DNA of 64,000 nucleotides from Qipengyuania gaetbuli (lineage in GTDB: Bacteria; Pseudomonadota; Alphaproteobacteria; Sphingomonadales; Sphingomonadaceae), in NCBI RefSeq assembly GCF_020524765.1, contig NZ_JAIVLR010000002.1:124001-188000 (forward strand). Reading direction: 5' to 3'. This document shows positions 17,527 through 26,838 of the stretch, piece by piece (the first letter of the stretch is position 1; every line of letters starts with the position of its first letter). Both the position numbers and the translations under genes were made by a program. The notes under the pieces were generated by a model that ran no database searches, was not told the DNA's origin, and worked only from the letters and a program-made list of their open reading frames with translations.

Positions 17527-18239
17527 CTGGCCAGCGCTTCCAGCCCAGCGCGGTCGATGATCCGAACGTCCCTGCGCGACGGCAGGTCGATCAGGCCTTC
17601 CTTGCGCAGCTTCGTGAACTGGCGGCTGACCGTCTCGATCGTCAGGCCGAGGACGTCGGCAATCTGCTGCCGGGTCAGCGGCAATTCCATGACCTCGTTG
17701 CTTTCCGGCATCGGTGCGCAGGTGGCGGGCACGAGCCGGTCAGCCATGTCGAGCAGGAATGTCGCCATCTTCTGCTCCGCATTCATACGGCCGAGCAGCA
17801 GCATCCAGCGGCGCGTGCGGTCCAGTTCGGACAACGTGCGTTCAAGCAGCTTGTGTTCCAGTCGCGGGTGTTCGCGAGCGAAATGGTCGAAATCCGACCG
17901 CTGGAACGTGCACACGAGAGCAGGGGTCAGCGCCTCGACACCGTAAGGTGTGGTTTCGCCAAAAGGCCGACCGAGGAAGTCGGACGGATAGGCGATGCCG
18001 AGGATCTGTTCCTTGCCTTCGCTCGTCTGGGTCGAAAGCTTCAGAAGCCCCTCGATCACGTTCGCCACGACGACCGCGTCGTCGCCTTCCCAGAGCACTT
18101 GCTCGCCCGCTTCGACCCAACGGCGTCGCCCGATCTTGTTCAGGACGTTGATTTCATCGTCGTGCAGGTCGCCGCAGATCGCGCGGTTGCGCACCGTGCA
18201 GGACTGGCAGAAGTTCGTGAGGGCTTCGGGCATCGACAT
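17523..18239 (-). CDS. FNR/FnrL-type Crp family regulator with iron-sulfur cysteines
   Basis: A 238-aa oxygen-responsive transcription factor. N-terminal cysteines are spaced C-x2-C-x7-C (FCQSCTVRNRAICG), as in alphaproteobacterial FnrL, and an internal Cys (ALVCTF) can serve as the fourth [4Fe-4S] ligand. The cyclic-nucleotide-fold sensor is followed by a C-terminal helix-turn-helix (TRQQIADVLGLTIETVSRQF) containing the E-x-x-SR recognition element of FNR. Several starts are possible; I chose the ATG at 18239 because GGTGG lies just upstream and it leaves the cysteine cluster near the N-terminus. It is convergent with the lipoxygenase operon: the tetranucleotide CTAG at 17523-17526 provides both stop codons. 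Confidence 0.87.
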   Translation of the reverse strand: MSMPEALTNFCQSCTVRNRAICGDLHDDEINVLNKIGRRRWVEAGEQVLWEGDDAVVVANVIEGLLKLSTQTSEGKEQILGIAYPSDFLGRPFGETTPYGVEALTPALVCTFQRSDFDHFAREHPRLEHKLLERTLSELDRTRRWMLLLGRMNAEQKMATFLLDMADRLVPATCAPMPESNEVMELPLTRQQIADVLGLTIETVSRQFTKLRKEGLIDLPSRRDVRIIDRAGLEALAS

Positions 18240-18557
18240 TTCCACCAAGCAGATACCCATGGCGGCATGGTCTGCCAAGCGCGCTTGCGCCTTTTGTCCC
18301 GACAAGGGCCGACATCATGGCGGCTCTCGTTGCGCGAGCACGGCGCGCGACGAGGCAAGAGGGTGAATTCGCACGGCTTTTTTCCCGCGCCAGCGAAGAG
18401 CGAGGGAGAGCCCAATTCGCGCAACACTGCTTCATTTCGGGCAGCGTGTGGGCTGTCCCTGCCCAAATCGTAGGGCATCTGACCTATTGCTCAAAGTCGC
18501 CTTACCGCGATCATTCCCTTCAGATCTTGCTGTGCGCAAACGCATTGAAGGAACGGA

Positions 18558-21500
18558 ATGATGGCTGAAATCCAAGGTACTCGCAAAGACGACAAATTGG
18601 TCGGAACGGCAGGGGAAGACACCATCTTCGGTGGGTCCGGTGCAGATACCATCCTTGGCGAAGAAGGCGACGACCGGATTTTCGGCGAGCATGGCACAGA
18701 CACGCTCTTTGGCGGAGACGGCGATGACTTCCTCGATGGCGGAGCGGGAACCGACACTCTCTTTGGCGGTGGAGGTAACGACCATCTTGTCGGCGACGCC
18801 GGATCCGATGTGATCGATGGCGGGGATGGCTACGACACTGCCTACTACGGCGGGAACGCCTCCGATTACGAAATCCGTCATGAAGACGGGAAAGTGTACA
18901 TCAGCGATACGCGCAAGCGCGGTCCGGATGGCGACGATGTGCTGATCGATGTCGAACGTATCGTTTTCGGGGACGGTTCATCGATCGACCTGTCGGGTGG
19001 CAATACCGATCCGACCGCCGAGGAAGATAGCGGCGCGATAGCCGCCGACGCTATCCTTTCTTCCCCGGACAGTCTTCTGGACAACGACAGTGATGTCGAC
19101 GGAGACCCACTGACCGTGGCAGCGGTCAACGGCGATGCCGCTGCGGTAGGTCAGGCAATCACACTTGCTTCGGGGGCTACGCTCAAGGTCGAAGCAGACG
19201 GTTCCTATGTCTACGATCCCAACTCCGCCTTCGACACCCTGCCCCTGGGGCAGACCACCGACGACAGCTTCAGCTACACGATTGACGACGGGCAAGGTGG
19301 ACGATCGACTGCGACTGTGACGATCACTGTCACGGGCACTTTCCAGGGCGGCGGCAATACAGCTCCGGCTTCCGGCGACGACAGCTACGAAGTGGGTGAA
19401 GACGGTTCGCTGATTATCGGACCTGACACCGGCGTCCTGGGCAACGACTTAGACGTCGATGGGGATGCTCTGTCCGCCAGCCTGGTGGATGGGCCGAACA
19501 ACGGAACGCTTTCCTTCAACGCGGACGGCAGCTTTACCTACACGCCGGACCCTGATTTCTCGGGCAGCGATACATTCACCTACTTCGCCAATGACGGATT
19601 GCAGGATGGGAATGTTGCCCTGGTTTCGATCGAGGTAACGAGTTCGAACGATGATCCGCAGGTGACAGCGGCGATCGAGGCCGGCGCCGGCGAGGATGAC
19701 GCCGGGTTCGATGTGAACCTGCTGGCGGGCGCGAGCGACCCCGATGCTGGCGATACTCTGTCGGTGGCGAACTTCACGCTGGTGGATGGCGACGCGGATG
19801 GCATGGTGCGTTCGGGCGGCGCGCTGTCGGTCGATCCCTCGGCCTATGAATACCTCGCCATTGGCGAGAGCGTGGTGGTCAGCTTCAGCTATGACGTGAT
19901 CGACGGCAATGGCGGTAGCGCGGCGCAGACGGCAACGGTCACGATCACCGGGGCGAACGATGGTCCGCAGGTGACAGCGGCGATCGAGGCCGGTGCCAGC
20001 GAGGACGACGCCGGGTTCGATGTGGACCTGCTGGCGGGCGCGAGCGACCCCGATGCTGGCGACACTCTGTCGGTGGCGAACTTCACGCTGGTGGATGGCG
20101 ACGCGGACGGCATGGTGCGTTCGGGCAGCACGCTGTCGGTCGACCCCTCGGCCTATGATTACCTCGCCATTGGCGAGAGCGTGGTGGTCAGCTTCAGCTA
20201 TGACGTGATCGACGGCAATGGCGGTAGCGCGGCGCAGACGGCAACGGTCACGATCACCGGGGCGAACGATGGGCCGGCCATCACCGGCGGCGTGTTCGAC
20301 AGCGCCGTCACCGCCAACGGTTCAATTCCGGAATATCCGATCATCAGCGGATCGGTGCTGAACGATTATCCGCGTTCGATGCTGATCGATTCACAGGATC
20401 GCATCGTGGTCGGCGGCCATGTGGACCAGGGGTTCTGGGCGCCCATGATTGCCCGATATAATCCTGACGGCACACTGGACCAGACGTTCGGAGATGGCGG
20501 AATAGTCGTCGATGACCTCAATCCCGTTCGCAATGAATCCTTCTATGGCCTGGCTTTCGACGGAACAGGTGGCATCGTCGCCGCGACGAGCCTGACCGAT
20601 CCGTCAAGCGGCCACGCATACACGGATATGGCCCTGGTTCGGTATGACGAGAACGGTCAGCGCGACATGGATTTCGGCGGGGGCGATGGCCTCGCGACTG
20701 CCGACTTTGGCGATGGCGCGCGGGTAGAAGGCGTGATCCTCGATAGCCAGGGCGGCTTTATTGTGGGCGGTTGGTCGTACCAGCAAAGCAGCAATGGCCT
20801 AATCACCGTTGCATCGGCGGCACGTTTCAGCGCCGATGGTACTCTCGACACCTCATTCGGCTCGGGCGGCATCGCCCAATACAACGTCGCGGGGTTGAGC
20901 AACCTAAGCATTCGGGATGTCGTCGCGGACACAGGCGCCAGCGGAACGCAACCGGCATTCTATCTGATCGGGTTTGGTGCCTCGAACATCCAGGTCTTCC
21001 GGGTGTTGGAAGACGGCAGCCCCGATACCGCTTTCGGAGGGGGCGATGGTCACCTCCAGATCGACCTCGGCGGTGCCGAATACGCATGGTCCGGCATTGT
21101 CGACGAGCAGGGCAATCTCGTTATCGGCGGCTACGGCTATGACCCTGCGACCGGCACCGGTTACGACGCGCTCGTCATCCGCCTGCTGCCCGACGGCAGT
21201 TTCGACACCAGTTTCGGGGGCGGCGACGGTGTCGCACGGCACGACATAAGCCTGGATTACGACGCGGGATATACCGTTGCCATCGATGGTGACGGCAGGA
21301 TCGTGCTCTCCGGGACCACGCAAACAGACACCGGACAATTGCTGGCCGTCACCCGTTTCCTCGCCGATGGCGAGGTCGACAGCACATTCGGCGACAACGG
21401 AACGATGATGCTCACCCGCTATGCCGGCGATGTCCCGCAAATCGGAGTCGATTCATCTGGTCGCGTGCTGGTGACTGCACAGACTGTGGAACCTTCGGGA

Positions 21501-24500
21501 TCGTATGGCTTCGGCCTCACGATACTCGATGATTCAGGCCAGACGTGGACGCCCGATCCCGTGTTGCGTGCGGACGGAACCATAAACTTCGCCGAAGTCG
21601 ATCTGGCGGATGTGCACGCACTGTCGGTCGAACCCGACGCCAATAACGGCTTGGGCGGCACTGTAACGGCCCTGATTGCGGACCCTTCGACCGGTGATGG
21701 CTCGGGCTCGGTCACCTGGCATTACGCGTTGCCGAACGAGATGGCATTGCATCTTGCGGAAGGCGAAACCGCTGAAGAACGGTTCGCGATTACTGTCGAC
21801 GACGGCAATAGCGGGACCGCGACCCAATGGGTCAGCGTCGTGGTAACAGGACGCAATGATGCCCCCGCAGCAATCGAGATTACCACTTCCGATGACAAGC
21901 TGACGCTCGAGGGTCAGTCCTATTTCCATGTAATAGAGGACCAAAAAGAGACCGCCTTCGGGACGATCTCGGCGACAGATCCCGATAATGACGCGGTAAT
22001 CACCTATTCGCTTGCTGGTTCTGGCAGCTACCTGGGATCGATCCAGCTCGATTCCGCGACTGGCGAGTGGGTTTTCCAGCTGAATGAAGCCGATGCACAG
22101 GCCTTGGCCGAGGACGGGCAATATTTCAGCGCCGGCGAATACCTGTTCCAGGCGACGGACGAATTCGGGGCCGTAGTCAAATCCGAGTGGGTGACCATCG
22201 TCGTTACCGGCACCAATGACGCGCCCTATTTCGTTCAGGGCTCCGGGGTGGCCGACGAATATGCCGTTCTGCAACTCGTCGGCGACACGTCGAACTATGC
22301 CCTGCTGGCCGACGGGACCGTGGCTTTCAGCGATCCGGATCTGGAGGACGCGGGCTATCTCGATGAGAAATACAACTGGATTGCGACCCCCGTTCATTCG
22401 GTCTCTGCCCTGGTCAGCGCTGAAAACACCCTGGGCGGAGTGCTGACGACGTCTATCGTGACGCCGAAGACTTACAATGCCGATGGTCTGATCGACTGGC
22501 ATTACAGCCTGAGCGAGGCCGCCTTCATTCCGCTGGCGCAAGGCGAAGAGGTCACCGAGAGCTTTACCCTCACGGTGACGGATATTCACGGCGCCACCGC
22601 AGATCATGTGGTCAACGTGAAGGTGATGGGGGTGAACGACACGCCTGAAGTTGGCGCACCGGTCGAGGCGAGCGGCGACCAGAACGATGCAAACTTCGTC
22701 GTGGACCTTCTTGATGGCGCGTCCGACCCTGACAGGGGCGACGTGCTGTCGGTGGCCAATTTCGCGGTGGTCGGCGGCAATGGCACCGGAATGGCGCTCG
22801 TCGGCAATTCGCTGTCCGTCGATCCATCCGCCTATGACTACCTGGCGCTGGGCGAAAGCGAGACCGTCGATTTCACCTACGAGGTCGTGGATGCCTATGG
22901 TGCGAGTGTAGCCCAGACGGCAAGCGTGACCATCACGGGCAGCAACGATGCACCGGTCTCGCTGGGTGGTGACCTCTCGGGCAGCGTTTTCGGTCAGGCC
23001 GACTACCAGGGGCTGGTCGGAAACCCGATCCTGACGGACCTCGGCTTTGCCATGGGCGTGACAAGCACCATCGATACGCCAAGTGCGGTCATTGTCGACG
23101 ATGCCGGGCGGATGATCGTGGTCGGAAACGCCAGGATCGGAACCACCGGCACCCAGCAGATCATGGTGGTGCGCTACAATCCGGACGGAACGCTCGACAC
23201 CACCTTCTCCGGCGACGGGGCCTATGTCTCGACGTTTTCCGCTCATCACGGAGCAAATGGCGTTGCGATTGATGCGAACGGAAAGATCGTCGTCGTCGGT
23301 TACGGCCTGAGCTCGTCAGCAGGCACGCAGGACCTTGTGGTCATGCGTTTCAACGAGGATGGAACGCCGGACACCAGCTTCAGCGGGGATGGATATTACC
23401 GGCTTGGCGGCGCCGCCACCGAGACGGCTTCGACCATTACATTCGATGCGAACGGGAATTTGCTGGTCGGAGGCTCGGACGGATCCGATTTCTACATCGT
23501 CAAGTTCACGCCGGATGGAAGTCTCGACACGAGCTTCAGCGGGGACGGCAAGGTTTCGACCAACATCGTCCAGTCGGACGGAACCCGCGACCTGTTCGTC
23601 GACGCAGAGGGCAATGTCTTCGCAGCCGGGTGGACCAATGCGAGCAATGGCGATTTCGTCGTTGCCAAGTACGACGCCGATGGCAACCTCGACACCGGCT
23701 ATGCGGCAGGTGTCGGTTTTGCCAGGCTCGACATCTCGGGCGGAAGCTCGTTCGAGGGCTATAGCGGCTCCGCTCTCGACGATCAGGGACGCCTGCTGGT
23801 GGCAGGGACGACCCGGGTAAACACCGGTCCATCCGATTTCGTAGTGGTGCGCTACACGGCCGATGGCCTGTTGGATCAGAGCTTTGGAACCGGAGGCATT
23901 GCGCTTGTCGACATCGGCAATGACACGCTGGGCGGCATCCTGGTAGACGGGCAGGGCCGGATCTATCTGTCCGGAATGACGCAGGATGCAAGCCTTGCCC
24001 GGACCGTCTCCGTGGTCAGGTTGACCGCAGACGGCCAGCTCGACACCAGCTTCGGTGACGGCGCCGGGTTCGTGACCGGCCTTGTCCCTAACACCGTCGC
24101 CGATATCAAGGACATGGCTTTCGATAGTACCGGCAACCTCGTCGTGATGTTCTCCGGAGCAGCGAATGTCGGCCTGCTGTTTATCGACACGGACGGCAAT
24201 CTTGTCGGCCCGGGCACGGCGCCCCCGCTGACGTTGAATGGTTTCGTCTTGTTCGCCGATGCCGATCTTGCCGACGTCCATGCGATTTCCGTGAGCGCCG
24301 ACAGCGGCAATGCGATCGGTGGCACGCTGGAGATTACCGGGACCGACCCGGCAACAGGCGATGGAGCCGGAAGCGTGAACTGGCGCTACGTGGTCGATAA
24401 CGATGCCGCGGTCGCGCTCGGCCAGGGCGGCTGGGCCGAGGAGCGCTTCGATATAACAATCGATGACGGAAAAGGCGGCCTCTTGGTGCAGACCGTGACG

Positions 24501-24869
24501 ATCACCGTCAACGGGTCGGGGACAGCCCAGCAGTCATCCATGCTGATGGCCATGGCCATGGAGCCCGAAATGACGGCCGGTATCTATGACTTGGGCGAAT
24601 CCCAGACATCGGTCGGTGGTTCGCCCGCTGCGAGCAACGATATGCAGATCGTCGGCGATGTCATTGGTGACATGTGGCAGTCCAACCTGATGGACGCCGT
24701 CATCGAAAACCTCGCGCCAAATTCGGAGCCGCTGCATTTCGCCGCAATGGGGGATACTTTGGATGACCAAACTTTCTTGCTCGAGACCGAAATCGCCGGA
24801 GTAACGCATGATGCAATGTGGGTATCCACTACTGACACCGACCAGCTGGTCGTGGATAATTACGTGTGA
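18558..24869 (+). CDS. Giant RTX / VCBS-cadherin / delta-60 repeat protein
   Basis: A 2103-aa acidic, almost cysteine-free surface or secreted protein. Residues 16-97 are RTX calcium-binding nonapeptides (GGSGADTIL, GEEGDDRIF and so on), unusually placed at the N-terminus. Next come VCBS/cadherin-like domains, including two nearly identical 103-aa units (367-572) and a diverged third copy (about 1357-1460). Two arrays of delta-60-type repeats (YNPDGTLDxTFGDGG) lie at about 590-995 and 1480-1890, each followed by a related domain with DLADVHALSV or DLADVHAISV. The last 100 residues are unique and could carry a type I secretion signal. No signal peptide and no type I transporter genes are present. 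Adhesion or biofilm function is inferred from domain content. GGAACGG precedes the ATG. Confidence 0.88.
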   Translation: MMAEIQGTRKDDKLVGTAGEDTIFGGSGADTILGEEGDDRIFGEHGTDTLFGGDGDDFLDGGAGTDTLFGGGGNDHLVGDAGSDVIDGGDGYDTAYYGGNASDYEIRHEDGKVYISDTRKRGPDGDDVLIDVERIVFGDGSSIDLSGGNTDPTAEEDSGAIAADAILSSPDSLLDNDSDVDGDPLTVAAVNGDAAAVGQAITLASGATLKVEADGSYVYDPNSAFDTLPLGQTTDDSFSYTIDDGQGGRSTATVTITVTGTFQGGGNTAPASGDDSYEVGEDGSLIIGPDTGVLGNDLDVDGDALSASLVDGPNNGTLSFNADGSFTYTPDPDFSGSDTFTYFANDGLQDGNVALVSIEVTSSNDDPQVTAAIEAGAGEDDAGFDVNLLAGASDPDAGDTLSVANFTLVDGDADGMVRSGGALSVDPSAYEYLAIGESVVVSFSYDVIDGNGGSAAQTATVTITGANDGPQVTAAIEAGASEDDAGFDVDLLAGASDPDAGDTLSVANFTLVDGDADGMVRSGSTLSVDPSAYDYLAIGESVVVSFSYDVIDGNGGSAAQTATVTITGANDGPAITGGVFDSAVTANGSIPEYPIISGSVLNDYPRSMLIDSQDRIVVGGHVDQGFWAPMIARYNPDGTLDQTFGDGGIVVDDLNPVRNESFYGLAFDGTGGIVAATSLTDPSSGHAYTDMALVRYDENGQRDMDFGGGDGLATADFGDGARVEGVILDSQGGFIVGGWSYQQSSNGLITVASAARFSADGTLDTSFGSGGIAQYNVAGLSNLSIRDVVADTGASGTQPAFYLIGFGASNIQVFRVLEDGSPDTAFGGGDGHLQIDLGGAEYAWSGIVDEQGNLVIGGYGYDPATGTGYDALVIRLLPDGSFDTSFGGGDGVARHDISLDYDAGYTVAIDGDGRIVLSGTTQTDTGQLLAVTRFLADGEVDSTFGDNGTMMLTRYAGDVPQIGVDSSGRVLVTAQTVEPSGSYGFGLTILDDSGQTWTPDPVLRADGTINFAEVDLADVHALSVEPDANNGLGGTVTALIADPSTGDGSGSVTWHYALPNEMALHLAEGETAEERFAITVDDGNSGTATQWVSVVVTGRNDAPAAIEITTSDDKLTLEGQSYFHVIEDQKETAFGTISATDPDNDAVITYSLAGSGSYLGSIQLDSATGEWVFQLNEADAQALAEDGQYFSAGEYLFQATDEFGAVVKSEWVTIVVTGTNDAPYFVQGSGVADEYAVLQLVGDTSNYALLADGTVAFSDPDLEDAGYLDEKYNWIATPVHSVSALVSAENTLGGVLTTSIVTPKTYNADGLIDWHYSLSEAAFIPLAQGEEVTESFTLTVTDIHGATADHVVNVKVMGVNDTPEVGAPVEASGDQNDANFVVDLLDGASDPDRGDVLSVANFAVVGGNGTGMALVGNSLSVDPSAYDYLALGESETVDFTYEVVDAYGASVAQTASVTITGSNDAPVSLGGDLSGSVFGQADYQGLVGNPILTDLGFAMGVTSTIDTPSAVIVDDAGRMIVVGNARIGTTGTQQIMVVRYNPDGTLDTTFSGDGAYVSTFSAHHGANGVAIDANGKIVVVGYGLSSSAGTQDLVVMRFNEDGTPDTSFSGDGYYRLGGAATETASTITFDANGNLLVGGSDGSDFYIVKFTPDGSLDTSFSGDGKVSTNIVQSDGTRDLFVDAEGNVFAAGWTNASNGDFVVAKYDADGNLDTGYAAGVGFARLDISGGSSFEGYSGSALDDQGRLLVAGTTRVNTGPSDFVVVRYTADGLLDQSFGTGGIALVDIGNDTLGGILVDGQGRIYLSGMTQDASLARTVSVVRLTADGQLDTSFGDGAGFVTGLVPNTVADIKDMAFDSTGNLVVMFSGAANVGLLFIDTDGNLVGPGTAPPLTLNGFVLFADADLADVHAISVSADSGNAIGGTLEITGTDPATGDGAGSVNWRYVVDNDAAVALGQGGWAEERFDITIDDGKGGLLVQTVTITVNGSGTAQQSSMLMAMAMEPEMTAGIYDLGESQTSVGGSPAASNDMQIVGDVIGDMWQSNLMDAVIENLAPNSEPLHFAAMGDTLDDQTFLLETEIAGVTHDAMWVSTTDTDQLVVDNYV
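19656..19964 (+). repeat. 309-bp tandem repeat, copy 1 (within the RTX/VCBS gene)
   Basis: The first of two adjacent 309-bp units (103 codons) encoding a cadherin-like domain. It starts at ccgcaggtgacagcgg and differs from copy 2 at about a dozen positions by eye. Confidence 0.9.
19965..20273 (+). repeat. 309-bp tandem repeat, copy 2
   Basis: The second unit, directly abutting copy 1 and in the same frame. The close nucleotide match implies a recent duplication or gene conversion rather than ancient domain repetition. Confidence 0.9.
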
Positions 24870-24947
24870 TTTCAATTTGTAATTCTTTCGCGCGAGCCCT
24901 CGCAATGCGGTGACTTGTCATTCTTCGAAGCGAAGGGTTAGAAATGG

Positions 24948-26018
24948 ATGCCTTCAACTGACCGATGTCAGGCTGCGGCGGGGGGACAGATCGTGGAATT
25001 GAACGAGAGCCAGATGGAGGCGCTGCTGTCGATCCAGCAGAAACTCCACGCCTTGCCCGATGCGATGACTGTCGGCGCCATTCGCGATATCCTCGAGGAG
25101 ACGGCCAAGCTGATCGGTGCCTCGCGGGGGTTCTCCTGCAACTGGTTCGACGGCCAGCTGGTCTGGGTGCCCTATGAAATCGGCCCCCAGATCGAGGATT
25201 TCATCAACGAGAACTTCATCGGCATCGAAGAGGACGGCAACTTCATCCTGCGTGATCCGGATTACGACCTGGTGAACCGGTTGCGCCGGCAGATGGGCGG
25301 GGGCGTCGTTCCCGATTGGGAGCTCTATACCGAAGACACAGGCCCTGCATCGGAGTGGCACCGCGATATCTATGTTCCAGCGGGCATGGGGCAGATCATC
25401 GGCATGAACGTGGTCTTGCCGGTGGGGGAATCCGTCATGGCGTTCGGGTTCAACGGGCCGGATGATCCGCATTACCGCAATGATACGACGGTCAATCTGC
25501 TGAAGCTGATCCACCCCTCTTATAGTTCCGCTTTCCAGCGGCTCTACGCCAAGAGCTTTGATCGACCCAGTTTCCTGGCTCTTCTCGATGCGCTCCCCTA
25601 TCCGACCATCCTCAGAGCCAACGATGGCGAAATCTCTTCGGCGAATGCCGCGGCAGACGGGCTGGATTGGACAGATATCGCGACGCTGGACGACGAGCTG
25701 GTGTTTCATCTTCCAGGACCGAACCTGCCCGACATGCGGTGCACGGAGATCGTGATCGATATGCGCGAAGCATCGATCAATTTCGAAGACCTGGCGGTGC
25801 GTCGTGGCCTTACCGATCGCCAAGCGGAAGTGGCCGAATGCATCGCCAAAGGGGCTTCGGACAAGGAGATCGCCCTACAACTGCAGATCAGCGTCAACAC
25901 GGCACGACGGCATTGCGAAGCCGTACTCGACAGGCTCGGGGTCAATTCGCGCAGCGGCGTCCTGTTCACGCTGATCACCGGCCGAACCGCTCGCGGGGTC
26001 CTGCCGGTCGCCGCCTGA
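24948..26018 (+). CDS. LuxR-family transcriptional regulator
   Basis: A 356-aa regulator with a C-terminal LuxR/GerE helix-turn-helix (about 282-338: LTDRQAEVAECIAKGASDKE, then NTARRHCEAVLDRLGV). The N-terminal 180 residues resemble an autoinducer-binding-like or GAF-like fold (WFDGQLVWVPYEIG), followed by a possible PAS-like linker (LPYPTILRANDGEISSAN). No acyl-homoserine-lactone synthase gene is present, so this would be a LuxR solo. It starts 78 bp after the giant RTX gene in the same direction and may regulate that gene. The ATG start has GAAGGG about 10 bases upstream; an in-frame GTG further in is an alternative. Confidence 0.85.
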   Translation: MPSTDRCQAAAGGQIVELNESQMEALLSIQQKLHALPDAMTVGAIRDILEETAKLIGASRGFSCNWFDGQLVWVPYEIGPQIEDFINENFIGIEEDGNFILRDPDYDLVNRLRRQMGGGVVPDWELYTEDTGPASEWHRDIYVPAGMGQIIGMNVVLPVGESVMAFGFNGPDDPHYRNDTTVNLLKLIHPSYSSAFQRLYAKSFDRPSFLALLDALPYPTILRANDGEISSANAAADGLDWTDIATLDDELVFHLPGPNLPDMRCTEIVIDMREASINFEDLAVRRGLTDRQAEVAECIAKGASDKEIALQLQISVNTARRHCEAVLDRLGVNSRSGVLFTLITGRTARGVLPVAA

Positions 26019-26030
26019 CGACAGGCTGCC

Positions 26031-26053
26031 CCGGGAGGGGGAGCCCGGCTTTT
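26031..26053 (+). terminator. Possible terminator after the LuxR gene
   Basis: A short CCGGG/CCCGG stem is followed by CTTTT, 13 bases after the LuxR stop codon and just before the genomic-island boundary. Confidence 0.35.
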
Positions 26054-26075
26054 GCCAGCGGTCTTTTGAGAACCA

Positions 26076-26093
26076 GTGGCGGAGACGGAGGGA
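26076..26093 (+). repeat. Left attachment site (copy of the tRNA-Ser 3' end)
   Basis: The 18-base sequence gtggcggagacggaggga is identical to the 3' end of the tRNA-Ser gene including its CCA triplet (on the minus strand). The match stops abruptly, so this is a remnant of the target site and not a functional tRNA. Confidence 0.88.
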
Positions 26094-26153
26094 GCCACAT
26101 ATTTCGCCATGAGCCCAGTAGCACGGGCATTTACAGAGTCGTGTCTCACTCCA

Positions 26154-26173
26154 TGCCCCCAAGGGTGCCCCCA
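26154..26173 (+). promoter_or_regulatory. Candidate integrase arm-type sites, left end
   Basis: The octamer TGCCCCCA occurs at 26154-26161 and 26166-26173 in the same orientation, with a third at 26235-26242 inside the exonuclease gene. The same octamer is clustered at the opposite end of the island next to the integrase start. Confidence 0.5.
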
Positions 26174-26176
26174 GTC

Positions 26177-26764
26177 TCACTGGGATTCTCCGCCGAAATC
26201 GGAAAGCGTGGGTAAGGGACTTTTTCTCGGCGGGTGCCCCCAGTGCGTTTCCATCAGTTTGGAAGCCAGACGCAATGCATCCTCAGCTGCACGATGCGGT
26301 GGAGCATCCTTCCTTAGCAAATACGCCAAGTGGCGATGCTGATCAGCGCTGAAGTCTCGCGTCAGCACCTGAAAGTCGAAAATCCTGAACTTCTGGTGGC
26401 GCCCCGCAGCAGCGAACAACGTATCGAGCCAATCTTGGTCGTATCTGGGAGCATCTGTGGCAAGAATGGTGTCTGTACCGAGCAAACCGTTAAGCCAGTC
26501 ACAAACCGCTTCAACAGGTTCACCCTCACGCTGCACGCGCTCGAGCGAAAGGCCGTGTACAGCCTCGGAGGACTTTGACCACAAACCGGTCTTGAGCCAG
26601 TCGGCGGTTGGCCGGATGAGTTTAGCGCCGACACCAATCGGCTCTGAAGGTCCGCGAACGAGCGCCACACCCACTTCGATCGGGTAGCTTCCCGTCTCTA
26701 GGGCTGATGCTTCGACGTCGAGGAACGCAATGCGCCGGTCGCTTCGGTTCAGGATGTTCTTCAT
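26177..26764 (-). CDS. DnaQ-like 3'-5' exonuclease (DEDDh type)
   Basis: A 195-aa exonuclease of the RNase T/DnaQ superfamily. The first acidic motif is FLDVEASAL (D-x-E), a middle region contains HGLS, and the last motif HRAAEDALRLA supplies the catalytic His and the fourth acid, which makes it DEDDh-type. It stands alone as a single domain and is the leftmost island gene, reading toward the attachment site. It could trim DNA or RNA ends; in this position it may serve the island or a defence function, but nothing here proves a role. Confidence 0.8.
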   Translation of the reverse strand: MKNILNRSDRRIAFLDVEASALETGSYPIEVGVALVRGPSEPIGVGAKLIRPTADWLKTGLWSKSSEAVHGLSLERVQREGEPVEAVCDWLNGLLGTDTILATDAPRYDQDWLDTLFAAAGRHQKFRIFDFQVLTRDFSADQHRHLAYLLRKDAPPHRAAEDALRLASKLMETHWGHPPRKSPLPTLSDFGGESQ

Positions 26765-26838
26765 CTCTATTGGTCTCTATTTCATCTCACGGAAATGAGT
26801 GGGGGCCGTCGCCCGGTTTTGCTGGACCAGGCAAGCCT

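Noticed and set aside
21534..23249. A 571-codon minus-strand frame inside the giant RTX/VCBS gene
   Set aside because: Antisense to a repeat protein with strongly biased codons; no domain or ribosome-binding site.
18600..24600. CRISPR-like repetition
   Set aside because: The repeats encode RTX, cadherin-like and delta-60 protein motifs in one continuous frame and have no regular spacer structure.
26076..26176. A second tRNA-Ser gene at the left island end
   Set aside because: Only 18 bases match the tRNA 3' end; no anticodon or D arm follows, so it is an attachment-site remnant.
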